This document shows, in pieces, positions 33,655-42,857 of a stretch of DNA of 64,000 nt. The DNA comes from Candidatus Allofournierella merdigallinarum (GTDB lineage: Bacteria; Bacillota; Clostridia; Oscillospirales; Ruminococcaceae). Under the pieces are notes generated by a model. That model searched no databases, was not told where the DNA came from, and saw only the letters and a list, made by a program, of their open reading frames with translations. The stretch lies in NCBI GenBank assembly GCA_019117205.1, contig DXAC01000015.1, positions 18,205-82,204 of the forward strand, written 5' to 3'. Position 1 is the stretch's first letter, and each line of letters starts with the position of its first letter. Made by a program: the position numbers and the translations under genes.

Positions 33655-33960
33655 AAACGATGCGCAGATGGGGAGAAAGCCCGGGCAAAGCGTTTTTCAG
33701 AGAGCCGCCGGCAGGTGCGAGGCGGCAGCGCGGCGCGGGTATACTGGCCCCGGAGCACCCGGGCTCAACGGCGCACAGCGTCTCATAGGCCCGGGCGGCC
33801 ACCCACCGTTACAAGGGCGCGGTTCGCATTTTTTTGCCGACCGTACAAGAGGCCGCCTTTTCCGGCGGCAATGAGAGTGGTACCGCGGGTGCTTTTCAAA
33901 AATTTTCTGAAAGCCCTCGTCTCTCAAAGCAATGCTTTGAGGGGCGGGGTCTTTTTCGTC
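33655..33960 (+). promoter_or_regulatory. Leucine T-box riboswitch (CUC specifier)
   Basis: A tRNA-sensing leader upstream of leuA. Stem I is closed by TGCGC/GCGCA (33660-33664 with 33771-33775) and CCCGGG on both sides. The internal loop between them presents CTC followed by A (33764-33767), a leucine codon in the specifier position. The distal loop contains GGTGCGAGGCGG (33714-33725). The T-box core AGAGTGGTACCGCGG (33874-33888) includes TGGT, which pairs with ACCA, fitting tRNA-Leu with its A discriminator. The terminator hairpin is at 33914-33956, with a T run. Uncharged tRNA-Leu should stabilise the antiterminator and allow leu transcription. The whole 33563-33993 gap is taken up by terminator, promoter and leader. 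Confidence 0.92.
33914..33956 (+). terminator. Regulated intrinsic terminator of the T-box leader
   Basis: Imperfect GC/GU stem around CTCAAAGC-AAT-GCTTTGAG followed by CTTTTT. Mutually exclusive with the antiterminator that uses the T-box core at 33874-33888. Confidence 0.85.
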
Positions 33961-33993
33961 TCCCAAAGCGAACAGTAAGGAGGAACTGTTGCA

Positions 33994-35646
33994 ATGATGG
34001 ACGTGACCAAGTACAGCGTGGGCTATTACAATCCCCCCAAGACGGAATACCGCTGGGTACACAAGGACCACATCGAAAAGGCCCCCGCCTGGTGCAGTGT
34101 AGACCTGCGGGACGGCAACCAGAGCCTGATCGTGCCCATGAGCCTGGAGGAAAAGCTGGAATTCTTCGACCTGCTGGTGAAGATCGGCTTCAAGGAGATC
34201 GAGGTGGGCTTCCCCGCCGCCAGCGACACGGAATACGAATTCCTGCGCACCCTCATCGAGCAAAACCGGGTGCCCGCCGACGTGACGCTGCAGGTTCTCA
34301 CCCAGTGCCGTGACCACATCATCCGCAAGACCTTTGACGCGGTGAAAGGCGCGCCCAGCGCGGTGATCCACTTCTACAACTCCACCAGCGTGGCCCAGCG
34401 GGAGCAGGTGTTCAAAAAGTCGAAAGACGAAATCAAGAAGATCGCCACCGACGGCGCGGCCCTGGTGAAAAAGCTGGCCGACGAGTACGAGGGCAACTTC
34501 CGCTTTGAGTACAGCCCCGAGAGCTTCACCGGCACCGAGCCGGAGTACGCCCTGGAGGTGTGCAACGCGGTGCTGGACATCATGCAGCCCACCCCGGAAA
34601 AGCCCATGATCATCAACCTGCCGGTGACGGTGGCCATGAGCATGAGCCACATCTACGCCAACCAAATCGAGTACATGAGCGACAACCTGAAATACCGCGA
34701 CAGCGTGGTGCTGAGCCTGCACCCCCACAACGACCGGGGCTGCGGCGTGGCCGACACCGAGCTGGCGCTGCTGGCGGGGGCGGACCGGGTGGAGGGCACC
34801 CTGTTCGGCAACGGCGAGCGCACCGGCAACGTGGACATCATCACCCTGGCCATGAACATGTACACCCACGGGGTGGACCCCCACCTGGACTTCTCCGACA
34901 TGCCCGCCATTGTGGAGCTGTACGAGCGGGTGACGAGGATGCACGTTTACGAGCGCACCCCCTACGCCGGCGCGCTGGTGTTCGCCGCTTTCTCCGGCAG
35001 CCACCAGGACGCCATCGCCAAGGGCCTTACCTGGCGCAAGGAGAAGAACCTCCACGAGTGGACGGTGCCCTACATCCCCCTGGACCCCACCGACATCGGC
35101 CGCCACTACGAGGCGGACGTCATCCGCATCAACAGCCAGAGCGGCAAGGGCGGCATCGGCTACCTGCTGGCCCAGGACCACGGCTACGAGCTGCCCCCCA
35201 AGATGCGGGAGCACTTCGGCTACACCGTCAAGGGCGTATCCGACCACGCCCACAAGGAGCTTTCCAGCGCCGAGGTGCTGGACATCTTCCAGAAGACCTA
35301 CCTGAACAAGACCAGCCCCCTGAACGTGGCCGAGGCCCACTTCATCCAAAAGAGCGGCATCTTCGCGGTGGTCACCCTGGAGCAGGGCGGCAAAACGCGG
35401 GAGGCCTCCGCCCAGGGCAACGGCCGCCTGGACGCGGTGTGCAACGCCATCAAGGCGGCCACGGGTCTCGACTTCACCATCTGCACCTACTCCGAGCACA
35501 GCCTGGAGCACGGCTCCACCAGCCAGGCCGCCAGTTACGTGGGTCTGCAGTGGGCGGACGGCTCCATCACCTGGGGCGCGGGCACCGACACCGACATCAT
35601 CCAGGCGGGCATCAAGGCGCTGGTGAGCGCCGTGAACAACAAGTAA
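33994..35646 (+). CDS. leuA: 2-isopropylmalate synthase (long, LeuA2-type)
   Basis: Condenses acetyl-CoA with 2-oxoisovalerate, first committed step to leucine. 550 residues, the length of the fungal/actinobacterial form. [17 protein letters not shown] holds the metal-binding aspartate and the R-D-G-N-Q motif, [20 protein letters not shown] the two metal histidines, and [20 protein letters not shown] the family segment. The C-terminal regulatory domain (about 420-550) contains [17 protein letters not shown] and ends in SASVNN-like sequence, where leucine inhibits. AAGGAGG lies ten bases before ATG 33994; a second ATG follows at once. Regulated by the T-box leader. Confidence 0.96.
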   Translation: MMDVTKYSVGYYNPPKTEYRWVHKDHIEKAPAWCSVDLRDGNQSLIVPMSLEEKLEFFDLLVKIGFKEIEVGFPAASDTEYEFLRTLIEQNRVPADVTLQVLTQCRDHIIRKTFDAVKGAPSAVIHFYNSTSVAQREQVFKKSKDEIKKIATDGAALVKKLADEYEGNFRFEYSPESFTGTEPEYALEVCNAVLDIMQPTPEKPMIINLPVTVAMSMSHIYANQIEYMSDNLKYRDSVVLSLHPHNDRGCGVADTELALLAGADRVEGTLFGNGERTGNVDIITLAMNMYTHGVDPHLDFSDMPAIVELYERVTRMHVYERTPYAGALVFAAFSGSHQDAIAKGLTWRKEKNLHEWTVPYIPLDPTDIGRHYEADVIRINSQSGKGGIGYLLAQDHGYELPPKMREHFGYTVKGVSDHAHKELSSAEVLDIFQKTYLNKTSPLNVAEAHFIQKSGIFAVVTLEQGGKTREASAQGNGRLDAVCNAIKAATGLDFTICTYSEHSLEHGSTSQAASYVGLQWADGSITWGAGTDTDIIQAGIKALVSAVNNK

Positions 35647-35704
35647 CGGGCTCCGGCCCGAAAAGGCCCGCCCCGGCGGGCAGAACAGCAAGGAGGGAAA
35701 GACC

Positions 35705-36967
35705 ATGGGAATGACCATGACCCAGAAAATTCTCGCCGCCCACGCCGGGCTGGCCGAGGTCAAAGCCGGCCAGCTCATCAACGCGAAGCTGGACCAGGTG
35801 CTGGGCAACGACATCACCACCCCGGTGGCCATCAACGAGTTCGAGAAAGCGGGCTTTGACGGCGTGTTTGACAACGCCCGCATCAACATCGTGCTGGACC
35901 ACTTCGTGCCCAACAAGGACATCAAGAGCGCCCAGCAGTCGAAGCAGTGCCGCCAGTTTGCCGCGAAGTACGACATCGTCAACTTCTTCGACGTGGGCAA
36001 AATGGGCATCGAACACGCTCTGCTGCCCGAGCAGGGCATCGTCACCGCCGGCGACTGCATCATCGGGGCGGACAGCCACACCTGCACCTACGGGGCGGTG
36101 GGGGCTTTCTCCACCGGCGTGGGCAGCACCGACATGGCCGCGGGCATGGCCACCGGCATGGCCTGGTTCAAGGTGCCCGCCGCCATCCGCTTTGTGCTCA
36201 ACGGCAAATTGCAGCCCCGGGTGAGCGGCAAGGACGTGATCCTGCACATCATCGGCATGATCGGCGTGGACGGCGCGCTCTACAAGAGCATGGAGTTCAC
36301 CGGCCCGGGCGTTGCCGCCCTTTCCATGGACGACCGCCTTTGCATCTGCAACATGGCCATCGAGGCCGGCGCGAAAAACGGCATCTTCCCGGTGGACGAG
36401 GTCACCGTGGCCTACCTCACCGGCCGCAGCCGCCGCCCCTGGACGGTGTACGAGGCGGACGCGGACGCGGAGTACGAAAAGACCATCGAGATCGACCTTT
36501 CCGCCATCGAGCCCACCGTCTCCTGGCCCCACCTGCCGGAGAACACCCGCACCGCGAAAGAGAGCGAGGGGGTGGCCATCGACCAGGTGGTCATCGGCAG
36601 CTGCACCAACGGGCGCCTCGAAGACATGGAGGCCGCCTACGAGATCCTCAAGGGCAAGACCATCGCCCCCGGCGTGCGGGGCATCATCATCCCCGGCACC
36701 ATGGCGGTGTACAAGGCCTGCCTGCAAAAGGGCTGGCTGGAGGCTTTCATCGACGCGGGCTGCATCGTGTCCACCCCCACCTGCGGGCCGTGCCTGGGCG
36801 GCTACATGGGCATCCTGGCGGAGGACGAAAAGTGCATCTCCACCACCAACCGCAACTTTGTGGGCCGCATGGGCCACGTGAAGAGCGAAGTGTATCTGGC
36901 AAGCCCCGCCACCGCCGCCGCCAGCGCGCTGACCGGGCACATCACCGATCCTCGGGAGGTGGAGTAA
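35705..36967 (+). CDS. leuC: 3-isopropylmalate dehydratase large subunit
   Basis: Iron-sulfur isomerase subunit, 420 residues, which with LeuD converts 2- to 3-isopropylmalate. [20 protein letters not shown] carries the first 4Fe-4S site region, [12 protein letters not shown] (near 300) the second, and [14 protein letters not shown] the C-x-x-C pair that completes the cluster ligands. The length and sequence fit the shorter IPMI/homoaconitase-type LeuC found in Clostridia and archaea rather than the 460-residue proteobacterial form. AAGGAGG precedes ATG 35705. leuD follows immediately. Confidence 0.96.
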   Translation: MGMTMTQKILAAHAGLAEVKAGQLINAKLDQVLGNDITTPVAINEFEKAGFDGVFDNARINIVLDHFVPNKDIKSAQQSKQCRQFAAKYDIVNFFDVGKMGIEHALLPEQGIVTAGDCIIGADSHTCTYGAVGAFSTGVGSTDMAAGMATGMAWFKVPAAIRFVLNGKLQPRVSGKDVILHIIGMIGVDGALYKSMEFTGPGVAALSMDDRLCICNMAIEAGAKNGIFPVDEVTVAYLTGRSRRPWTVYEADADAEYEKTIEIDLSAIEPTVSWPHLPENTRTAKESEGVAIDQVVIGSCTNGRLEDMEAAYEILKGKTIAPGVRGIIIPGTMAVYKACLQKGWLEAFIDAGCIVSTPTCGPCLGGYMGILAEDEKCISTTNRNFVGRMGHVKSEVYLASPATAAASALTGHITDPREVE

Positions 36968-37468
36968 ATGAACGCACAGGGAAAAGTCTTTAAATACCCC
37001 GACAACGTGGACACCGACGTGATCATCCCCGCCCGCTACCTGAACAGCCAGGACGCGGCGGAGCTGGCCCGCCACTGCATGGAGGACATCGACCCGGAGT
37101 TCGTGAACAAGGTAAAGCCCGGCGACATCATGGTGGGCGGCTGGAACTTCGGCTGCGGCTCCAGCCGGGAGCACGCGCCCCTGGTCATCAAGACCAGCGG
37201 CACCGCCTGCGTCATCGCCAAGAGCTTCGCCCGCATCTTCTACCGCAACGCCATCAACATCGGCCTGCCCATTCTGGAGTGCGAGGCGGCGGCGGAGGCC
37301 ATCGCCGCGGGGGACGAGGTGGCGGTGGATTTTGACACCGGCCTCATCACCGACCTGACCACCGGGGAGAATTTCCAGGCCCAGCCGTTCCCCCCGTTCA
37401 TCCAGGACATCATCCGCGCCGGCGGGCTGATGAACAGCATCCGGCAGAAAGGCGGCGACAACAAATGA
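36968..37468 (+). CDS. leuD: 3-isopropylmalate dehydratase small subunit
   Basis: 166 residues, swivel domain of the dehydratase. [21 protein letters not shown] at the start and [20 protein letters not shown] with the substrate-binding serine-arginine are diagnostic, and [14 protein letters not shown] follows. The ATG abuts the leuC stop codon and its ribosome site (GGAGG) lies inside leuC. The short form matches the archaeal-type LeuC upstream. Confidence 0.96.
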   Translation: MNAQGKVFKYPDNVDTDVIIPARYLNSQDAAELARHCMEDIDPEFVNKVKPGDIMVGGWNFGCGSSREHAPLVIKTSGTACVIAKSFARIFYRNAINIGLPILECEAAAEAIAAGDEVAVDFDTGLITDLTTGENFQAQPFPPFIQDIIRAGGLMNSIRQKGGDNK

Positions 37469-38535
37469 ACAAGACCATCGCGGTGATCCGGGGCGACGGC
37501 ATCGGCCCCGAGATCGTGAACGAAGCCCTCAAGGTGCTGGACAAGATCGCGGAACAATACGGCCACGCCTTTGCCTGCGAGGACGTGGACATGGGGGGCG
37601 TGGCCATCGACAAGTGGGGCGACCCCCTGCCCCAGGCCATGCTGGACAAGTGCCTTGCCGCCGACAGCGTGCTGCTGGGGGCGGTGGGCGGCCCCAAGTG
37701 GGAGGGCCTGCCCGGGCCCCAGCGGCCGGAAAAGGGCCTGCTTCGCCTGCGGGCGGGCATGGGCCTCTATTCCAACCTGCGCCCGGCAAAGCTGTGGCCC
37801 CAGCTGGCGGACGCCAGCCCCCTGAAGCCCTCCATCGTGGAAAAGGGCATCGACTTTCTGGTGGTGCGGGAGCTCATCAGCGGCATCTACTTCGGCGAAC
37901 ACAAAACGGTGGAGCAAAACGGCGAGCAGGTGGCCACCGACGTGATGCGCTACGCCGAGCATGAGATCGAGCGCATCGGCCGCATCGCCTTTGAAACGGC
38001 CATGAAGCGCCGCAAAAAGGTGACCTGCGTGGACAAGGCGAACGTGCTGGACTCGAGCCGCCTGTGGCGGGCGGTGCTCCACCGCGTCAAGGAGGACTAC
38101 CCGGAGGTGGAGTACGGGGAGATGTTCGTGGACAATGCCTCCATGCAGCTGGTGAAAGACCCCAGCCAGTTTGACGTGATCGTCACCGGCAACATGTTCG
38201 GCGACATCCTCTCGGACGAGGCCAGTATGCTCACCGGCACCATCGGCATGATCCCCTCCTCCAGTTTGGGCGACGGCACCCGGGGCATGTACGAGCCCAT
38301 CCACGGCTCCGCCCCGGACATCGCCGGCCAGAACAAGGCAAACCCCATCGGCACCATCCTCTCCGCCGCCATGATGCTCAAGTACAGCTTTGGCCTGGAC
38401 GTCGAGGCCGCCGCCATCGAAGCGGCGGTGGACAAGGCCCTGAACGACGGCCTGCGTACCGCCGACTGCATGGCCGACGGCTGCCGGCTGGTGAGCTGCT
38501 CGGAGATGGGCGACGCCATCGCCGCCCGGATTTAA
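37465..38535 (+). CDS. leuB: 3-isopropylmalate dehydrogenase
   Basis: NAD-dependent decarboxylating dehydrogenase, 356 residues, last gene of the leucine operon. [20 protein letters not shown] at the N-terminus, [18 protein letters not shown] (substrate arginines), [19 protein letters not shown], and [20 protein letters not shown] with the metal aspartates are classical, as is [20 protein letters not shown]. The ATG overlaps the leuD stop (ATGA). A terminator follows. Confidence 0.97.
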   Translation: MNKTIAVIRGDGIGPEIVNEALKVLDKIAEQYGHAFACEDVDMGGVAIDKWGDPLPQAMLDKCLAADSVLLGAVGGPKWEGLPGPQRPEKGLLRLRAGMGLYSNLRPAKLWPQLADASPLKPSIVEKGIDFLVVRELISGIYFGEHKTVEQNGEQVATDVMRYAEHEIERIGRIAFETAMKRRKKVTCVDKANVLDSSRLWRAVLHRVKEDYPEVEYGEMFVDNASMQLVKDPSQFDVIVTGNMFGDILSDEASMLTGTIGMIPSSSLGDGTRGMYEPIHGSAPDIAGQNKANPIGTILSAAMMLKYSFGLDVEAAAIEAAVDKALNDGLRTADCMADGCRLVSCSEMGDAIAARI

Positions 38536-38556
38536 AATCCGCATAAAATGCGCTTT

Positions 38557-38592
38557 GCCCCTGCCCGTCCTGCTGGACGGGCAGGGGCCTTT
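38557..38592 (+). terminator. Rho-independent terminator after leuB
   Basis: 14-base perfect GC-rich stem (38557-38570 with 38575-38588), four-base loop, short CTTTG tail. Confidence 0.8.
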
Positions 38593-38602
38593 GTGCTATA
38601 CT
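38574..38602 (+). promoter_or_regulatory. Promoter of the lipoprotein gene, overlapping the leuB terminator
   Basis: TGGACG (38574-38579), 17 bases, TATACT (38597-38602), with the extended word TGTGCTATACT. The -35 lies in the descending arm of the leuB terminator hairpin. Confidence 0.6.
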
Positions 38603-38634
38603 GTGGGTAGAACTGACCGGGAGGTATACCAGCC

Positions 38635-39651
38635 ATGAAAAAGCCGCCAGCCTTTGCCGCCTGCGCCCTGGCCGCCCTGCTGCTGGCCGGGTGCGGCGAG
38701 CGCACCTGCACCGGCATCCTCACCGCACCGGGCGACGAAGCCGCCCGCACCTTCACCCTGCAGGGGGACGAGGGCACGGTCTATTCCGTCACGCTGGAGG
38801 CGGACGCCCCGGTGGTCCCCTGGCCGGAGGGGACGAACGCCGACGACCTGTATTCCGGGCGCTGGCCCGCCCTGCGCCTTTCGGTGAAAGGGCGGGTGCC
38901 GCTGTTCAGCGGCGGCGACCCGGTGGCCCTGACCGCCAGCAGTGTGCAAATTGACGCGGCCCGGCAGCCGGAGGGGCTGACCCTGGAGGACGGCACCTCC
39001 CTGTCGGTGTGGCAGGCCAGCTTCGACCGGGAGTACTGCGCCCCGGACGGCACGGTGCTGCTGGAGGAGCGGCTGGGCGGCGAGGCCGCGGACGCTTTGG
39101 AAGCTGTGTCCGGCCTGACGGACACGGCCAGGGAGAACATCCTGGCCTTTTACGAAGCCCAGGGCATCCTCTATGACCTGCCCGCCCAGCTGGAAGAAGC
39201 CTGGGCCGCATACAGCGAGAGCGAAGGTTTCGACCTTTACACCCTGGGGCAGGAGGTGACCCGAAGCGCCGAGAACGACACAACCCTCTGGTTCGTTACC
39301 AAAGTGACGCTGCCCCTGGGCGGGCGGGTGGTCACCGAGGAGCAGTTCTGCGCCGCTTTCGACAAGGCCACCGGCGAAGCGCTGGGCCCCGGGGACCTGT
39401 TCACCCGCACCGGCGGCGAGCTGGCCGCAGCCCTGCTGGACGCCGGCGGCATCACCGACGAGCCGCGGCGAAGCGGGATGCTGGCGGCCTTTGACGAGAG
39501 CCGGGTGGTGTTTCGGGCCGAGGCGCTGGAGGTGTTCTACCCGGCGGGGTCGCTGCCCGGCGAGGAGACGGCCCTGATCCTGGGCCTGGACTACACCGAC
39601 GGGGTAAAGGCCCTGTTGCAGCCCCGGGCGCTGCCGGCTGGCGCAAGGTGA
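38635..39651 (+). CDS. Lipoprotein with a C-terminal DUF3298/RsiV-like domain
   Basis: 338 residues. The N-terminus MKKPPAFAACALAALLLAGC is a lipoprotein signal with lipobox L-A-G-C (Cys 20), so the protein should sit on the outer face of the membrane. The C-terminal third, with LWFVTKVTLPLGGRVVTEEQ and GEALGPGDLFTRTGGELAAALL, resembles the DUF3298 domain of RsiV-type proteins, which bind extracellular ligands such as lysozyme; the match is by pattern only. It has its own promoter and GGGAGG before the ATG. No function is claimed. Confidence 0.75.
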   Translation: MKKPPAFAACALAALLLAGCGERTCTGILTAPGDEAARTFTLQGDEGTVYSVTLEADAPVVPWPEGTNADDLYSGRWPALRLSVKGRVPLFSGGDPVALTASSVQIDAARQPEGLTLEDGTSLSVWQASFDREYCAPDGTVLLEERLGGEAADALEAVSGLTDTARENILAFYEAQGILYDLPAQLEEAWAAYSESEGFDLYTLGQEVTRSAENDTTLWFVTKVTLPLGGRVVTEEQFCAAFDKATGEALGPGDLFTRTGGELAAALLDAGGITDEPRRSGMLAAFDESRVVFRAEALEVFYPAGSLPGEETALILGLDYTDGVKALLQPRALPAGAR

Positions 39652-39742
39652 CAAAATCACGGTAAAGGCGCCCCGTTTGGGGTATGCTATGAGCGTAAGG
39701 TAAACAAAGAGGCGGCAAGCCCGCCGAAAGGAGATAAGAACA

Positions 39743-40054
39743 ATGAGCGTTGTGCATGTGGATTCCAAAAACTTTGAGGCCGAGGTGCTGCACAGCACCC
39801 AGCCGGTGCTGCTGGACTTCTGGGCCACCTGGTGCGGCCCCTGCCGGATGCTGGCCCCGGTGCTGGACGAGGTGGCCGCCGAAAAGGCGGGCCAGGTGAA
39901 AGTGTGCAAGCTGGACATCGACCAGAGCCCCGAGCTGGCCAGCCAGTACGGCGTGATGAGCATCCCCACCCTGATGGTCTTCAAAAACGGCCAGGTGGTG
40001 AACAAGAGCGTGGGGCTCATCCCCAAGGCCGCGGTGGAAAAGCTGCTGGGCTGA
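39743..40054 (+). CDS. trxA: Thioredoxin
   Basis: 103 residues, the standard thioredoxin size. LLDFWATWCGPCRMLAPVLDE holds the W-C-G-P-C redox site (C31 and C34), KLDIDQSPELASQYGVMSIPTLMVFKNG includes the cis-proline of S-I-P-T. Reduces protein disulfides in the cytoplasm with thioredoxin reductase. AAAGGAGA precedes the ATG and a bidirectional terminator follows. Confidence 0.97.
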   Translation: MSVVHVDSKNFEAEVLHSTQPVLLDFWATWCGPCRMLAPVLDEVAAEKAGQVKVCKLDIDQSPELASQYGVMSIPTLMVFKNGQVVNKSVGLIPKAAVEKLLG

Positions 40055-40065
40055 GAAAAAATTTG

Positions 40066-40107
40066 CCGGGAGGGCGGACCGCTGGGCGGTCTGCCCTCCC
40101 GGTTTTT
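40066..40107. terminator. Bidirectional rho-independent terminator
   Basis: 17-base stem with one G-U pair (40066-40082 with 40086-40102), TTTTT on the plus strand and a run of T beginning a few bases past the stem on the minus strand. It separates trxA from the convergent VanY-like gene. Confidence 0.92.
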
Positions 40108-40111
40108 GCGT

Positions 40112-40960
40112 TCACCCCTCGCCCAGATACTCCTCCAGGCAGAGACCCTGTTCGGTGATGGCCCGGGCGGCATCCAGCCCCACATAGCGGTAGTGCCAGG
40201 GCTCGTTGGCAATGCCGGTGATATGCTCCTTGTCCGCCGGGTAGCGCTTGATGAAGCCGTATTCCCAGGCGTGCTCCAGCAGCCAGTCGTAGAGCTCCTG
40301 GCCGGTGCCCATGGCGTCGTCCGGATTGATGTCCACCGCCAGGCCCAGCTCGTGCTCGCTGGTGCCCGGCTGGGCCACCCACTGGGCCGCCAGCCGGCGG
40401 GCCAGGTCGTCGGTGTAGCCCTGGCGCCGGTAGGCTTCGATCTTGTCCTCCATGATCTGCCGCTGCTCCTCGCCGGTGCGCCAGCCGGAGGCCACCACCG
40501 GGTAGAGCCCCTCGGCCCGGGCCGCGTCGAACAGCTGCTGCAAGGCGGGCAGGATGCGCTCGTCCACCCGCTCGCCCCCCGCCACCTCCACCGTCTGCGC
40601 CTGCCAGTCTTCCGGCAGGGGGTGGCTGGCGTTCACCAGCGTCAGCTCCCAGCTTTCGGCGGCGGGGGCGCTGTTTGCCCCGCTGTTTGCCCCGCTGCCC
40701 GCCGGGGAACTGGCGGGGGCGGACGGGCGTTCCGTCAGGGTCCGCACCCCCTGGGCGGCCCAGGCGGACAGCCGCCACACCCCCACCAGCGCCAGCAAAA
40801 ACGCCGCCAGCGCCAGCAGCCGGCGGCCCCGGCGCCGCCGGGCGCGGCGGTCAAACACCCGCTGCCGGGGCGGCGGCGCCTCCCACCCGCTGGCGGGGCG
40901 GCCCGCCGCCCCGGTGCGCAGACGGCGGCCCGTCTGTTTGCTTTTTCTTCTCTGTTCCAA
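40112..40960 (-). CDS. VanY-like D,D-carboxypeptidase (M15B), membrane anchored
   Basis: 282 residues. A very basic cytoplasmic N-terminus is followed by one membrane helix (LLALAAFLLALVGVWRLSAW), a Ser/Ala/Asn linker and an extracytoplasmic M15B peptidase domain. VVASGWRTGEEQRQIME, QPGTSEHELGLAVDI (zinc His and Asp) and NEPWHYRYVG (catalytic Glu with zinc His) are the diagnostic motifs. Such enzymes remove the terminal D-Ala of peptidoglycan stems. I chose the TTG at 40960, seven bases after GGGGAGGG. It lies 129 bases downstream of a VanS-like kinase and VanR-like regulator on the same strand, so it is probably in their regulon or operon. Confidence 0.9.
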   Translation of the reverse strand: MEQRRKSKQTGRRLRTGAAGRPASGWEAPPPRQRVFDRRARRRRGRRLLALAAFLLALVGVWRLSAWAAQGVRTLTERPSAPASSPAGSGANSGANSAPAAESWELTLVNASHPLPEDWQAQTVEVAGGERVDERILPALQQLFDAARAEGLYPVVASGWRTGEEQRQIMEDKIEAYRRQGYTDDLARRLAAQWVAQPGTSEHELGLAVDINPDDAMGTGQELYDWLLEHAWEYGFIKRYPADKEHITGIANEPWHYRYVGLDAARAITEQGLCLEEYLGEG

Positions 40961-41089
40961 TTCCCGTCCCTCCCCAGGCAAAAAAGCGCCGCTCTTTCAC
41001 GGCACATCCATTGTACCGAAAAAGGGCGGCGGCTGTTTTTGCATTTTGGAACGGAAAGCCAACGATTTTCCGCGAAAAACCTTACGATT

Positions 41090-42175
41090 TTATGACGCGG
41101 GCATCTCCACCGTGAAGATGACCCGGTTGTCGAAGCTCTCGGCGGTGATCTGCCCGCCGTGGCGGGTGACGATCTCCTTTGCGATGGCAAGGCCCAGCCC
41201 CGCGCCGCCGCTGTGACTGGCGCGGGCGGCGTCCGCCCGGTAAAAGCGCTCGAACAGGCGGGCGAGCACCTCCGGCGGGATGGTGCGGCCCCGGTTTTCC
41301 AGCCGGATGATCACCTTTTCCGGCTGTTCGGTCAGGCTGAGCAGCAGGGGGCTGTTCGGCTCGCTGTAATGGATGGCGTTGCGGATGAGGTTGTCCAGCA
41401 CCCGCTCCATCTTGCCCGGGTCGCACTCCAGAAAGACGCCCTGCGGCAGCCGGGCCTGCCATTCCAGGCCCTTGTCCGCCATCAGGGGTTTGAACTCCCA
41501 CATCATCTGTTCCAGCATCCGGCCCGCGTCCACCCGTTCCTTTTCCAGCTCGATGGCGGAGAGGTTGAACCGGGTGATCTCAAAAAACTCGTTGATGAGC
41601 TCCTCCAGCCGCAGGGCCTTGTCCAGCGCCACGCCGGTGAAGCGCCCGCGCATTTCGGGGGAGAGGTCCGGCTGCTCCCGCAACAGGGTCAGGTAGCCCA
41701 CCACGCTGGTGAGGGGCGTTTTCAGATCGTGGGCCAGGTAGACCACCAGGTCGTTTTTGCGCTGCTCGGCCTCCCGGGCCACATAGGCGCTGCGCAGCGC
41801 CTGCTCCCGGGCCAGGTTCAGCTCGTCCTCCGCCGCTTTCAGCGCGGCGGGCAGGCGGATGGGCTCCTCGTCCGGGTCTGCCAGCCGCTTTGCCGCCTGC
41901 AGCAGCGTTTCGGTGCTTTGGAGGGTCCGGCGCAAAAACAACCAGCCCACCAAAAACCACACCGCCAGCAGGCCGCTGGCTGCCACCAGCAGGAAATTGT
42001 CCTTGACCCAGCGGAACAACTCGTAATTCGGCTCCCAGCCCTGCCAGGAGCGGTCGTTGCCCGCCCACCAGACCAGCAGGGCCGTTGCCCCAAAGGCCAG
42101 GGCGGTGAGGAACATGGCGGCGAACAGCTGGGCGGTGAGCTGGCGGCCAAAGCCGCTTTCCCGTTTGTTATTCAA
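41090..42175 (-). CDS. Sensor histidine kinase, VanS-like
   Basis: 361 residues. Two membrane helices (about 17-39 and 61-81) enclose a short 20-residue extracytoplasmic loop, too small for a folded ligand domain. A HAMP-like stretch with a coiled coil leads to the phosphoacceptor box YLAHDLKTPLTSVVGYL (His 149), then the N box DNLIRNAIHYSEPNSPL, F box LFERFYRADAAR and G box GGAGLGLAIAKEIV. The H box and short loop resemble VanS. Its start overlaps the regulator gene by 8 bases. Small-loop kinases often sense through the membrane or a partner (inference). Confidence 0.92.
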   Translation of the reverse strand: MNNKRESGFGRQLTAQLFAAMFLTALAFGATALLVWWAGNDRSWQGWEPNYELFRWVKDNFLLVAASGLLAVWFLVGWLFLRRTLQSTETLLQAAKRLADPDEEPIRLPAALKAAEDELNLAREQALRSAYVAREAEQRKNDLVVYLAHDLKTPLTSVVGYLTLLREQPDLSPEMRGRFTGVALDKALRLEELINEFFEITRFNLSAIELEKERVDAGRMLEQMMWEFKPLMADKGLEWQARLPQGVFLECDPGKMERVLDNLIRNAIHYSEPNSPLLLSLTEQPEKVIIRLENRGRTIPPEVLARLFERFYRADAARASHSGGAGLGLAIAKEIVTRHGGQITAESFDNRVIFTVEMPAS

Positions 42176-42857
42176 CGGTGTAACCCACCCCCCAGACAGT
42201 TTTTACATAGCGGGGCCTGCGGGGCGGCTCCCCCAGCTTTTCCCGCAGGCGGGCGATGTGGGCCATCACGGTGTTGCTGCTGTCCAGGTATTTTTCCCCC
42301 CACACGGCGCTGAACAGCTCCTCCGAGGACACCACTTTCCCCTGCCGCTGGCACAGATACCACAAAATGCTGAACTCGGTGGGGGTAAGGGACACCTCTT
42401 TTCCGTTCAGGGTGCACCTGTGCCCCTGTTTGGAGATGCTCAAGGCCCGGATGTCCAGCCGGTCCGGCTCGGCAGGGCTGGCGGCGTCGTAGCGCAGGTA
42501 GCGCCGCAGCTGGGTCTTGACCCGGGCCACCAGCTCCAGCGGGTTGAAGGGCTTGGTGATGTAGTCGTCCGCCCCCAGGGACAGGCCGGTGATCTTGTCC
42601 ATGTCCTCCACCCGGGCGGTGAGCATCACAATGGGAAAAAGATGCTGCTGGCGGATGCGCCGGCAAAGGGAAAAGCCGTCCATGTCCGGCAGCATCACGT
42701 CCAGGATGGCCAGGTCCGGCTTGTCCGTTTCCAGGCTCGCCAGCGCCGCCGCGACGGTGCCGCAGAGCTGCACCCGGTAGCCCTCGTTTTTCAGATACAC
42801 CGCCACCAGGTCGGCGATCTCCTGTTCGTCGTCCACTACCAGGATAGTCTCGCTCAT
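42168..42857 (-). CDS. OmpR/PhoB family response regulator, VanR-like
   Basis: 229 residues. The receiver domain has the acidic pocket VVDDEQEI, phosphoacceptor D53 in LAILDVMLPDMDGF, T in PIVMLTA and K in DYITKPFNPLEL. The C-terminal winged helix ends SNTVMAHIARLREKLGE, then RYVKTVWGVGYTVE. The receiver's opening and LGADDYITKPFNP are typical of VanR. The ATG overlaps the stop of the upstream GNAT gene (ATGA), with a GGGAGGG ribosome site. Forms a two-component system with the kinase that overlaps its 3' end. Confidence 0.94.
   Translation of the reverse strand: MSETILVVDDEQEIADLVAVYLKNEGYRVQLCGTVAAALASLETDKPDLAILDVMLPDMDGFSLCRRIRQQHLFPIVMLTARVEDMDKITGLSLGADDYITKPFNPLELVARVKTQLRRYLRYDAASPAEPDRLDIRALSISKQGHRCTLNGKEVSLTPTEFSILWYLCQRQGKVVSSEELFSAVWGEKYLDSSNTVMAHIARLREKLGEPPRRPRYVKTVWGVGYTVE

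Noticed and set aside
40112..42857. Vancomycin-resistance cluster
   Set aside because: Only regulator, kinase and carboxypeptidase are present; no vanH, ligase or vanX homologue is in the window.
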